From Canibacter zhuwentaonis (GTDB taxonomy: Bacteria > Actinomycetota > Actinomycetes > Actinomycetales > Microbacteriaceae): DNA of 22,072 nucleotides. A program made the translations under genes and the position numbers. Below the pieces are notes generated by a model. The model was not told the DNA's origin. It searched no databases and saw nothing but the letters and a program-made list of their open reading frames with translations. The stretch is taken from NCBI RefSeq assembly GCF_018531125.1, contig NZ_JAHDSY010000015.1. One strand, given 5' to 3'. Positions 1-7,223 of the stretch are shown in pieces; positions within the stretch are counted from its first letter, which is position 1, and each line of letters begins with the position of its first letter.

Positions 1-23
1 GATATTGAAAGAAGGTTAAACTT

Positions 24-1724
24 TTGAAAAGTTCAGGAAAGCCTATTTTGTTAAGGGTAGTTTCTGGTGTTGCTGCTTTTGCTTTGTGCATTGGTGGAAC
101 GGTTCTGGCTGCGCAGCCAGCGCTTGCCACTAGTGCGGCACAGTCTGTGAAAGCAGAAGCTACTGTTGATGCTGCCCCTGCTGAAAATGTTGTTTTCACA
201 GATGAGGGTCTTGCAAAATGCGTTAAAAATCTATTGAAAAAAGATCAGGTAACCGTTGCAGAAGCGGCTCAAATTCAGGGTCTAAACTGCTACCTTGACG
301 GAAATATCGGGTCTTACTACAACTTCCTCAGCCTTAATGATCTCAAATATTTCAAAGGCTTAAAAGCGCTTGCTATTTACGGCAAGTACACAGATCTGAG
401 CCCTCTGAAAGAGCTGAAAGAGCTGAGCTTCCTCTCAATCGGCGGTAACTTCACAGATATTTCACCTCTTAAAGAGATGCAGAGCCTGACCGAGCTTAGC
501 CTCGGCGGCAACTACAAAGACCTGTCGGTTCTGAAAGAGATGCCAAACCTGACCAAAATTGGTCTGCTTGGTAAATACACTGACATCAGCGCGCTGGAGT
601 CTTTGACAAACCTTGAAGAGGTTTCTTTGCAGGGTGACTTCGTTAGTGTTACCGCGCTCACCAAACTGCCTAAGTTGAAAGCTATTACCCTTTCTGATTG
701 CCGTTATATCACCCCTGCAGACCGTGATGCTCTTGTGGGTGTAGTGGGCGATAAGCTTACTTTTGAAAACTGCGGTATTGTGGGCAAGAATGTTCCTAGT
801 GTGGCTGGTTTTGAGCGTCTTGCTGGTGAGGATCGTTACGCTACTTCGCTTGCCGTTTCAAAACAGTTCCCAGCAAAAGTTCAGGCTGTTTTTATTGCCA
901 GTGGTGAAAACTTCCCTGACGCGCTCAGTGCTTCTGTTGCAGCCGCAACGTTTAAGAGCCCGGTGCTGTTAACCCCTCGTAACGAGCTTGCTGAGGGAAC
1001 AACCGAGGAGTTGCAGCGGCTAGCACCTACGATTATCTATATTGTGGGTGGTCGTGACGTGATTTCAGCTACCATTGAAAACGATCTTCTGGCTGCAGGC
1101 TACACAGTGGAGCGTCTTGCTGGAGCTGACCGTTACGAGACAAACATGATTGTTAACTCGCTCGCATTCTATGATGAGGAATACAAGCTTGTTGATCTGC
1201 GCGACGCTGTTTTTGCTACGGGTGATAATTTCCCAGACGCTCTTGTAGCTGCTAATTTTGCTGCTAGTAAATATGCGCCTATTGTTTTGCTTGATGGTAA
1301 ACTTCCTAATCTTAACGATTTCTTGAACAGTGATGAGGTCTTCACCTCTCAGGATCGCGTGTATATCGCAGGTGGTACGAGCGTTGTTTCTGAGGGCATT
1401 GAGGAGTCTCTGCGTGAGGTGTTCTCTACTGTTGAGCGTTTCAACGGTGCGGATCGTTATGAGACTGCTGCTTTGATTGCTGAGAAGTTTGTTGGTTATA
1501 ATGCTGAGACTTCTTTCCTTGCAACTGGGGAGAATTATGCTGATGCGCTTTCTGCTGTTGCTCTTGCTGGTAGTTTGCGTTCTCCTTTGTTTATTAGTCA
1601 GAGTGAGTGCTTGACTGCTGCTACTGCTACGGCTATGGATCGGGTTGCTGCTGATAACATGGTTACCGTTGGCGGTCTAGAGGCTGTGAGCGAGAATGCT
1701 AAAAAGGGTGTTCGCTGCTCGTAA
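24..1724 (+). CDS. Secreted LRR protein with three CWB2 cell-wall-binding repeats
   Basis: Predicted 566-aa exported surface protein. The start is TTG at 24, supported by a GAAAGAAGG ribosome site at 7-15; no ATG fits better. Residues 1-35 form a signal peptide (basic start, hydrophobic core, ALA just before the likely cleavage). Residues about 100-225 hold around five leucine-rich repeats of 21-22 residues, of the internalin-like type with TDIS/TDLS-PL turns. Residues about 262-566 hold three repeats of the cell-wall-binding 2 family (PF04122), each opening with an ERLAG/ERFNG-x-DRYET-like motif and containing a GENFPDAL/GENYADAL-type motif and an IVGG/IAGG/TVGG-type strand. CWB2 repeats anchor proteins non-covalently to wall polymers, and no LPXTG motif is visible. 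The LRR part suggests protein binding or adhesion, but the ligand is unknown. The gene is alone on its strand and ends at a terminator. Domains are confident; the biological role is inferred. Confidence 0.88.
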   Translation: MKSSGKPILLRVVSGVAAFALCIGGTVLAAQPALATSAAQSVKAEATVDAAPAENVVFTDEGLAKCVKNLLKKDQVTVAEAAQIQGLNCYLDGNIGSYYNFLSLNDLKYFKGLKALAIYGKYTDLSPLKELKELSFLSIGGNFTDISPLKEMQSLTELSLGGNYKDLSVLKEMPNLTKIGLLGKYTDISALESLTNLEEVSLQGDFVSVTALTKLPKLKAITLSDCRYITPADRDALVGVVGDKLTFENCGIVGKNVPSVAGFERLAGEDRYATSLAVSKQFPAKVQAVFIASGENFPDALSASVAAATFKSPVLLTPRNELAEGTTEELQRLAPTIIYIVGGRDVISATIENDLLAAGYTVERLAGADRYETNMIVNSLAFYDEEYKLVDLRDAVFATGDNFPDALVAANFAASKYAPIVLLDGKLPNLNDFLNSDEVFTSQDRVYIAGGTSVVSEGIEESLREVFSTVERFNGADRYETAALIAEKFVGYNAETSFLATGENYADALSAVALAGSLRSPLFISQSECLTAATATAMDRVAADNMVTVGGLEAVSENAKKGVRCS

Positions 1725-1767
1725 GGTTTAGAGCCTAGTTTGATGGCGAACGTGTTCGCTTGAGATT

Positions 1768-1821
1768 GGGCGGGGTGTGTTCGTGGTTTATTGTGACCGT
1801 GAGTATGCCCCGCCCTTTTTT
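1768..1821 (+). terminator. Rho-independent terminator of the CWB2 gene
   Basis: GGGCGGGG (1768-1775) pairs perfectly with CCCCGCCC (1808-1815), which is followed directly by six T (1816-1821). The 32-nt interval can form a further 6-bp helix (CGTGGT with ACCGTG, including two G-T pairs). It lies 43 bp after the stop codon of the upstream gene. Confidence 0.85.
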
Positions 1822-1886
1822 GTGTGAGTGCATCTGTTTTTTGTGGTAAGCGTGCTTGATATTTTTTGTTGCGTGCACCTTAGGGT

Positions 1887-1932
1887 TTTAGACAAGACCA
1901 CAGAGTACGCGCACTTCGCGCGTGTGTCTAAA
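1887..1932. repeat. Nested inverted repeat
   Basis: Outer arms TTTAGACA (1887-1894) and TGTCTAAA (1925-1932) are perfect complements. Inside them ACGCGC (1907-1912) and GCGCGT (1918-1923) form a 6-bp stem with a 5-nt loop. No T-run follows on either strand, so it is not a classical terminator. It could be an RNA structure in read-through transcripts or a protein site; function unknown. Confidence 0.5.
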
Positions 1933-1944
1933 GCAGGCGCGGTG

Positions 1945-1962
1945 ATTATTATTATTATTATT
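1945..1962. repeat. (ATT)6 microsatellite
   Basis: Six perfect tandem ATT units in non-coding DNA. Its length may vary by replication slippage. No regulatory role is visible. Confidence 0.8.
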
Positions 1963-2144
1963 AAATAAGAGATTTCTGCTGTGCGCGGCATACGTGATTT
2001 ACTGTTACAGTTTTCCGCTTTACCACTATGCGCACGGTGCTTTCGTGCGGCGAAGCGATGTTTGGAACGATCAAGAAGAGTGCAGAGCGTAGAGTATCGC
2101 GCGCCCAGCCTGCGCACCCAAGAGCAAATGCTAAAAACTAAACC

Positions 2145-3161
2145 CTAACCCTGTAGCGTAGGAATATCAACCTGTATTTCACCCACGCGGTCGAGTCCGC
2201 CGGTAATAGCCAGCGGCAGCGCTTTTAGGGTGCGCATAAACTCGCGCTTACTAACAGAGCCAACATAGGTGAGCAGTGACAGTGCAACCGCGCGGCTAGC
2301 GCGAGGGGATCCGTCAAGCACCTTCACAATCGCAATTGTGCCATCATCCGCCGCCATCGCGCTAATACCCTCAGCGCCGTATTTAGCGAAAACACCGGAG
2401 TTCTGCATCACAATAGTGTCCTGCGCACCAGACCCCTCAATAAGGTGCGGATAAGCACGTCCCGCCTCAAACATCAGCGCCATAGTACGGTTTATAGGGA
2501 AAGGAGAGTTGGGATCTGCGTTAGCGATCCTCCGATAACCGCGCGCAAGAGCCGTCAGACTCATGCCGAGCACGGGAGCGCCGCAACCGTCAACTGTGAC
2601 GCAGCTCACGTTTTCCGCTGACAAACGCTGTACGGTTTGCAGAATATGCTGCTGCAGCGGGTGGTCCTGGTGAGTGTAATCTGCAGTATCCCAGCCTGCC
2701 GCAACGCAGGTTGCAAGCATCGCCGCGTGTTTTCCCGAGCACCCCATCTGAATCGGGCTGGCAGACTCATCGTGCTTAATCGCACGGATTCTAGCCTCGC
2801 TATCGAGCGGCAGCGCGGCAGGGCACAGCAGGTGCGACTCTGTAAGCTGCGAGTCGTGCAGAATCTCGCGCACAACCTCAACGTGTTCGGCAGTTCCGGT
2901 GTGGCTGGCAAACGATATTGCCAGCTGGCGGCGGTTGGCGAGTTCCAAGCCAGCTCCGTGCATTGCGAGCACCTGCAGCGGCTTCAGCGCGGAGCGGGTG
3001 AGCACCGTCGCACCGGGATTGCCGAGCGAGATAAGAGTGTCCCCGACCGCAGAAAGCACTATCGCTGAACCCGAGTGGCGGGATTCAATAAATCCGCCAC
3101 GAGTTGTTACGGCAAGCTGTGTTGCCTCGGAAACAGCGCAAGTGCCCTCTGCTCTGCTCAT
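2145..3161 (-). CDS. L-asparaginase II, Rhizobium etli (ReAV) type
   Basis: Hydrolyses L-asparagine to aspartate and ammonia in the cytoplasm. The 338-aa product covers the whole asparaginase II family (PF06089), which is unrelated to the EcAII/AnsA fold. Family landmarks are present: TTRGGFIESRHSG near the N-terminus, the S57-A-L-K60 nucleophile/lysine motif, S86 in SFASHTGT, and the metal-site residues C141-S-G-K144 and D191-G-C193. A later lysine in AIVKVLDGS matches the second catalytic lysine. I chose the ATG at 3161. The open frame extends upstream to a TTG at 3203, but that would overlap the gabT coding region and has no ribosome site. The chosen ATG has only a poor ribosome site, 7 nt after the gabT stop, suggesting translational coupling. 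The family assignment is strong; the exact start is less sure. Confidence 0.88.
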   Translation of the reverse strand: MSRAEGTCAVSEATQLAVTTRGGFIESRHSGSAIVLSAVGDTLISLGNPGATVLTRSALKPLQVLAMHGAGLELANRRQLAISFASHTGTAEHVEVVREILHDSQLTESHLLCPAALPLDSEARIRAIKHDESASPIQMGCSGKHAAMLATCVAAGWDTADYTHQDHPLQQHILQTVQRLSAENVSCVTVDGCGAPVLGMSLTALARGYRRIANADPNSPFPINRTMALMFEAGRAYPHLIEGSGAQDTIVMQNSGVFAKYGAEGISAMAADDGTIAIVKVLDGSPRASRAVALSLLTYVGSVSKREFMRTLKALPLAITGGLDRVGEIQVDIPTLQG

Positions 3162-3168
3162 AAAGAGA

Positions 3169-4506
3169 TTAATTGCTTGCCGCAGCGGTAAACGCTTCGT
3201 CAATCACGGCTAGCACATCAGCGATTAGCTCGTCACTGATTTTAACCGGCGGTAGGAAGCGCAGTACATTGTAGTTAAGCCCGGCATTTAGCAGCAGCAC
3301 GCCGTTTTTGCACGCGTGAGCTATGATTTTGTCAACCAGCTCTTTGTCAGGATTCAGCGTGCCAGGTTTTGTGATCTCAATGGCGAGCATTGCGCCCTTA
3401 CCGCGCACCTCTGCAATAGCAGGGTGTTTCTCCTGCAGTTTGCGCAAACCCCCGCCGAGCACGCGCTCTACGCGCTGCGCATTCTGTTGCGGAGTGCCCT
3501 CTGCAATAAGCTCAAAAACAGCCTTTGCTGCGGCGCAGGAAACGGGGTTGCCACCAAAAGTGCCGCCTAGAGTGCCAGGACCCGTGCAGTCCATAATCTC
3601 GGCGCGCCCCGTTACAGCGGCTAGCGGCAGCCCGCCCGCAATACCCTTTGCGCTCAAAATCAGGTCTGGCTCAAATCCAAAATGCTCTGTTGCGTAAACT
3701 GTTCCCGTGCGAGCAATGCCCGATTGCACCTCGTCGGCAATAAACACAATGCCGTTTTCTTTACACCATTTAGCAAGCGCAGCGAGATAGCCGTCGGCTG
3801 GAACAACGAATCCGCCCTCACCCTGAATCGGTTCCGCAACCAAACAGGCGAGATCACCAGCAGAAACGGTTTTCTCGAGGTGATCGATAGTGCGCGCAGC
3901 TGCGGCCTCACCGCTTAGCCCGTCATGCAGTGGGAATGAGTTTGGTGCGCGGAACACATCCGCTGCGCGCGGACCGAACCCGGCTGCATACGGCGCAGCC
4001 TTGTGGTTCATGGTTGAGGTCAGCTGGGTGCGACCGTGATACGCGCAGTTAAGCACAGCAACTCCGCTCCGACCCGTGTATTTGCGTGAGATTTTAACGG
4101 CGTTTTCAACCGCTTCAGCGCCAGAGTTCACCAGAATTGATTTAACCTGACCGCTAATCGGCGCGTGCTTTGCGAGTTGCTCGGCAACTGCAACGTACGA
4201 CTCGTACGGGGTAACTGCCATCAGAGTGTGGGTTACCGCTTTAAGCTGGGCTGTTGCGGCGTCAACAACTCTGGCATCGGTATGCCCAACCGTGGTTACA
4301 CCAATACCGCTGCCGCAGTCGATGATCTGGTTACCGTCAACATCCACCAGGATCGCGCCGTGAGCGCGCTCGATGAATACGGGGAGGGCTGTTGCGATGC
4401 CCGTTGAAACAACTTCGCTGCGACGTTGCTGCAGCGCGATGGATTTAGGCCCGGGAATGGCGGTTACGAGACGGCGTTCCTGTGTGATTTTTTCGTTAGT
4501 GTTCAT
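3169..4506 (-). CDS. gabT: Class III aminotransferase, probable 4-aminobutyrate aminotransferase
   Basis: PLP-dependent enzyme, most likely transferring the amino group of 4-aminobutyrate to 2-oxoglutarate to give succinate semialdehyde and glutamate. At 445 aa it is full length. Landmarks are NSGAEAVENAVK (127-138), YHGRT (156-160), the PLP-contacting D258 in FIADEVQSG, and the Schiff-base lysine K287 in LSAKGIAGGLPLAAV. GabT subtype signatures such as GAEAVENAVKI and EPIQGEGGFVVP favour GabT over ornithine or acetylornithine enzymes, though other class III substrates are possible. No succinate-semialdehyde dehydrogenase gene is in the window. The ATG at 4506 has no Shine-Dalgarno sequence but carries TATTAT seven nt upstream, so the mRNA is probably leaderless. 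The asparaginase gene follows 7 nt downstream; both enzymes feed nitrogen and C4 acids into central metabolism. Confidence 0.87.
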   Translation of the reverse strand: MNTNEKITQERRLVTAIPGPKSIALQQRRSEVVSTGIATALPVFIERAHGAILVDVDGNQIIDCGSGIGVTTVGHTDARVVDAATAQLKAVTHTLMAVTPYESYVAVAEQLAKHAPISGQVKSILVNSGAEAVENAVKISRKYTGRSGVAVLNCAYHGRTQLTSTMNHKAAPYAAGFGPRAADVFRAPNSFPLHDGLSGEAAAARTIDHLEKTVSAGDLACLVAEPIQGEGGFVVPADGYLAALAKWCKENGIVFIADEVQSGIARTGTVYATEHFGFEPDLILSAKGIAGGLPLAAVTGRAEIMDCTGPGTLGGTFGGNPVSCAAAKAVFELIAEGTPQQNAQRVERVLGGGLRKLQEKHPAIAEVRGKGAMLAIEITKPGTLNPDKELVDKIIAHACKNGVLLLNAGLNYNVLRFLPPVKISDELIADVLAVIDEAFTAAASN

Positions 4507-4513
4507 ACTAGAA

Positions 4514-4519
4514 ATAATA
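4514..4519 (-). promoter_or_regulatory. -10 box for leaderless gabT mRNA
   Basis: Read on the minus strand, TATTAT is followed by exactly seven nt and then the gabT ATG at 4506, so transcription would begin at or beside the A of the start codon. No Shine-Dalgarno sequence is present. No clear -35 hexamer is seen. Confidence 0.6.
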
Positions 4520-4580
4520 CCCGGCTAAAGCTAAAAAATAAAAGCCATTCACACAGCTCCGCTTAATAACAGTATTGGCA

Positions 4581-4586
4581 TACAAT
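4581..4586 (+). promoter_or_regulatory. -10 box for leaderless metG mRNA
   Basis: TACAAT is followed by seven nt and the metG ATG at 4594, the same geometry as the divergent gabT promoter. AGAGGA at 4587-4592 looks like a ribosome site but lies only 1 nt from the ATG, too close to work normally, which supports leaderless initiation. Confidence 0.6.
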
Positions 4587-4593
4587 AGAGGAT

Positions 4594-6204
4594 ATGTTTA
4601 AGCACCAAACAAAATACTTCACAACCCCGATTTTCTACGTAAATGATGCCCCGCACATAGGTCACGCATACACCGAGGTGGCAGCGGATGTGCTGGCCAG
4701 GTGGCATCGTGCGGCGGGGGTGGATACCAGGTTTTTAACGGGCACTGACGAGCACGGGCAGAAAATACTGCGCACCGCGGAAGCAAACGGCGCAAGCCCC
4801 AAAGAGTGGGTGGATAGGCTGGTTGCTCAGGAATGGCGGCCAATGCTTGAAAATCTTAATATTGCAAACGATGATTTTATCCGCACAACAGATGCGCGTC
4901 ACGAAGCCGGAGTCGCGAAGTTCCTGCAGCGCCTCTACGATAAGGGGTATATTTACGAGGGCGAGTTTGAGGCGCTGTACTGCGTCGGGTGCGAGGAGTT
5001 TAAGCCCAAGTCTGAAATTGTGCAGGGCGCAGCAGAGTTTACTGGGCATAAGGTGTGTGCGATCCACTCGAAACCGCTCGAGCTGTTACAAGAAAAAAAC
5101 TATTTTTTTAAGATGAGCGCTTTTCAAGACCGCCTCCTGGAGCTTTACGAGCGTCGCCCCGACTTTATTCAGCCAGCTCCCGCGCGCAACGAGGTGATCG
5201 CGTTTGTGCAGCAGGATTTAACCGACCTGTCTATTTCACGCAACACGTTTAACTGGGGCGTGCCGATTCCATGGGATGAAAGCCACGTTACCTACGTGTG
5301 GTTTGACGCGCTGCTGAACTATATAACAGCTCTCGAGTACAGCACGAGCGTTGTCGGTGATGAGCCTGGATCCGTTGCTCTCGCCAAGTATTGGCCGGCC
5401 GTGCACATTGTTGGGAAAGATATTTTGCGTTTTCACGCCGTTATCTGGCCGGCGATGCTGATGGCGGCAGAGCTGGCAGAGCCGGAGTGCGTGTTCGCGC
5501 ACGGTTGGCTGCTTGTTGGCGGCGAAAAAATGTCAAAATCAAAGCTCACGGGGATTGCGCCGCACGAAATAACCGGCACTTTCGGGGTGGATGCGGTTAG
5601 ATACTATTTTATGCGCGCTATTAATTTTGGGCAGGACGGGTCGTTCAGCTGGGAGGATATCGCCGCCAGATACCAGGCCGAGCTGGCAAACGGCTTTGGT
5701 AACCTGGTCAGTCGTGTGCTTGCGATGAACGCAAAATACTTTGACGCGAAACAGCCAGAATCTGGTGATCTAACGGGTGCGGATAAGCAAATATCCGAGC
5801 TTGCCGCGCGAGTAACTAGCCTCGCTAATGAGCATATTACAAAGTATGCGATCCACGAGGCAATTGCTGTCGTGTGGCAGCTTGTTGACGCGCTTAACGG
5901 CTATATCACAGAGCAGGAACCGTGGCAGTTAGCGAAAGACGAGGCGCAGCGTGTGCGGTTGGCGACCGTGCTGGCAACGGCAACCGAGGGGCTGCGCGTG
6001 CTTGCGCAGTTGCTCGCCCCGGTGATTCCAGAGGCAGCGGCGAAGCTGTGGCGCTCTCTTGGTGCTGTCGCTGTGCTGGGCGAGTTGAGCGAGCAGAATA
6101 TAGCGGCTGCGGGGCAGTGGCACAAACTCCCCGCGGGCACGCCGCAGGAGGCTCTCCCTGCACTGTTTCCGCGGGTTGAGTTGGCTGCGGGAGTGAAAAA
6201 ATGA
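4594..6204 (+). CDS. metG: Methionyl-tRNA synthetase
   Basis: Charges tRNA-Met with methionine in the cytoplasm; essential. The 536-aa protein has the class I signatures HIGH (21-24) and KMSKS (312-316). A metal-knuckle candidate is visible as C130-x-x-C133 and C155-x-x-H158, replacing the usual second Cys-x-x-Cys. The protein ends shortly after the anticodon-binding helical domain and lacks the C-terminal Trbp111-like dimerisation domain of the longer E. coli enzyme, as is common in actinobacteria. The stop overlaps the tatD start (ATGA), so metG, tatD and rsmA look like one transcript. Transcription probably begins at the ATG. Confidence 0.95.
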   Translation: MFKHQTKYFTTPIFYVNDAPHIGHAYTEVAADVLARWHRAAGVDTRFLTGTDEHGQKILRTAEANGASPKEWVDRLVAQEWRPMLENLNIANDDFIRTTDARHEAGVAKFLQRLYDKGYIYEGEFEALYCVGCEEFKPKSEIVQGAAEFTGHKVCAIHSKPLELLQEKNYFFKMSAFQDRLLELYERRPDFIQPAPARNEVIAFVQQDLTDLSISRNTFNWGVPIPWDESHVTYVWFDALLNYITALEYSTSVVGDEPGSVALAKYWPAVHIVGKDILRFHAVIWPAMLMAAELAEPECVFAHGWLLVGGEKMSKSKLTGIAPHEITGTFGVDAVRYYFMRAINFGQDGSFSWEDIAARYQAELANGFGNLVSRVLAMNAKYFDAKQPESGDLTGADKQISELAARVTSLANEHITKYAIHEAIAVVWQLVDALNGYITEQEPWQLAKDEAQRVRLATVLATATEGLRVLAQLLAPVIPEAAAKLWRSLGAVAVLGELSEQNIAAAGQWHKLPAGTPQEALPALFPRVELAAGVKK

Positions 6205-7223
6205 GAATTAAACCTGATGCGTCAGTGCCGCTTAAGATAAAGGCGGCACGCCTGCGGGAGCGCGAGGTTCGTTTGCGGGAGGGCGAAATGGCAGCAGGAC
6301 GTGAGTCAGTCCCAGAATGTGAGACATTCCAGGGGTGTGAGGCGACCCCGGGGCACGGCGCGAGCCTGCGGGAGCGCAAAACGACTCCCGGGCGCGATTT
6401 AACCCTGCCGGAGTTTCCAAAGCCGCTGCCTGTTGAGGTGATCGACAACCACACCCACCTTGAGCTCGTTGACGGGCGTCACTCCCTGTCGCCTGAGCAG
6501 GCGCTCGAATATGCCGCGCAGGTGGGTGTGACGCGAATTGTGCAGGTGGGCACCGATTTGCGCACTAGCAAGTGGTCAGCCGCGCTGGCGGCGGCGGATC
6601 AGCGAGTGCTCGCGGCGGTTGCGATCCACCCAAATGATGCTCCGGATGTTGCGGCTGCGGGGGATCTTGAGCGGCAACTTGCCGAGCTTGAGGCGCTGGC
6701 AAAACAGCCGCGAGTGCGCGCAATAGGCGAGAGCGGGCTTGATTATTTTCGCACCGCGCCCGACGGCAGAGCGGCGCAAATGCAGAGCTTTGAAGCGCAC
6801 ATCGAAATGGCTAAAAAGCACGGTATCGCCCTGCAAATACACGACCGCGAAGCACACGATGATGTTGTTGCAACCCTGCGGCGCGTGCAGGCTCCCGAGC
6901 GCACCGTGTTTCACTGTTTTTCTGGCGGTGCCCCGCTCGCAAAAATCTGTAACGATAACGGCTGGTATATGAGCTTTTCTGGCACTGTGACTTTCAAAAA
7001 CGCACCAAATCTGCGTGACGCGCTCGCTGTTGCCGACAAAAACCTGATCATGGTTGAAACCGACGCGCCGTTTTTAACCCCGGTGCCATATCGCGGGCGA
7101 CCGAACTCGCCCTACCTGATGCCGTACACGGTGCGGGCGATGGCGGATCATCTTGACATGAGCGTCGCCGAACTGGGTGCACAGCTTACCGCAAACACGC
7201 TCAAGGTGTACGGGCAGTGGTAG
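6201..7223 (+). CDS. tatD: TatD-family metal-dependent DNase with long N-terminal extension
   Basis: Predicted cytoplasmic Mg/Mn-dependent hydrolase with 3'-5' DNase activity, used in DNA repair and turnover. The TIM-barrel domain runs from about residue 78 to 340, with the metal motif NHTH (H84, H86), the glutamate in GESGLDYFR, histidines in IHDREAH and FHCFSGG, and the aspartate in ETDAPF. About 77 residues precede the domain, where family members normally have few. This part is charged and repetitive (LRERE, LREGE, LRERK), and its DNA holds a 14-bp direct repeat (GCCTGCGGGAGCGC at 6250 and 6364). The ATG at 6201 overlaps the metG stop by 4 nt. An alternative ATG at 6288 has a stronger ribosome site (GGGAGGG at 6277-6283) and would still leave a 48-aa extension. 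Function is confident; the start is not. Confidence 0.88.
   Translation: MRIKPDASVPLKIKAARLREREVRLREGEMAAGRESVPECETFQGCEATPGHGASLRERKTTPGRDLTLPEFPKPLPVEVIDNHTHLELVDGRHSLSPEQALEYAAQVGVTRIVQVGTDLRTSKWSAALAAADQRVLAAVAIHPNDAPDVAAAGDLERQLAELEALAKQPRVRAIGESGLDYFRTAPDGRAAQMQSFEAHIEMAKKHGIALQIHDREAHDDVVATLRRVQAPERTVFHCFSGGAPLAKICNDNGWYMSFSGTVTFKNAPNLRDALAVADKNLIMVETDAPFLTPVPYRGRPNSPYLMPYTVRAMADHLDMSVAELGAQLTANTLKVYGQW

Larger units (their letters stand above)
1822..2144. other. Intergenic stretch without a convincing gene
   Basis: About 320 bp lie between the terminator and the 3' end of the minus-strand asparaginase gene. No open frame here has a plausible start, ribosome site or recognisable protein. 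A minus-strand 109-codon frame (1788-2117) runs through the terminator and the ATT microsatellite and looks accidental. The stretch does hold a nested inverted repeat (1887-1932) and a six-copy ATT microsatellite (1945-1962), listed separately. Confidence 0.6.

Noticed and set aside
1880..1895. Possible second DtxR-type box (TTAGGGTTTTAGAC)
   Set aside because: It contains the half-motifs TTAGGGT and TAGAC but with extra bases between them, which breaks the symmetry seen at the mntA operator.
1788..2117. Minus-strand 109-codon open frame
   Set aside because: It crosses the terminator of the neighbouring gene and encodes the microsatellite as an isoleucine run. It has no ribosome site and its composition is unlike a protein.
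2137..2153. Telomere-like AACCCTAACCCT
   Set aside because: Less than two full repeat units, and it partly encodes the last codons and stop of the asparaginase; chance.
3162..3203. TTG-initiated extension of the asparaginase
   Set aside because: It lies partly inside gabT, has no ribosome site, and adds residues not expected in the family.
5906..6454. 182-codon minus-strand open frame opposite metG and tatD
   Set aside because: Shadow of two confident genes; Arg/Pro/Ala-rich with no recognisable features.
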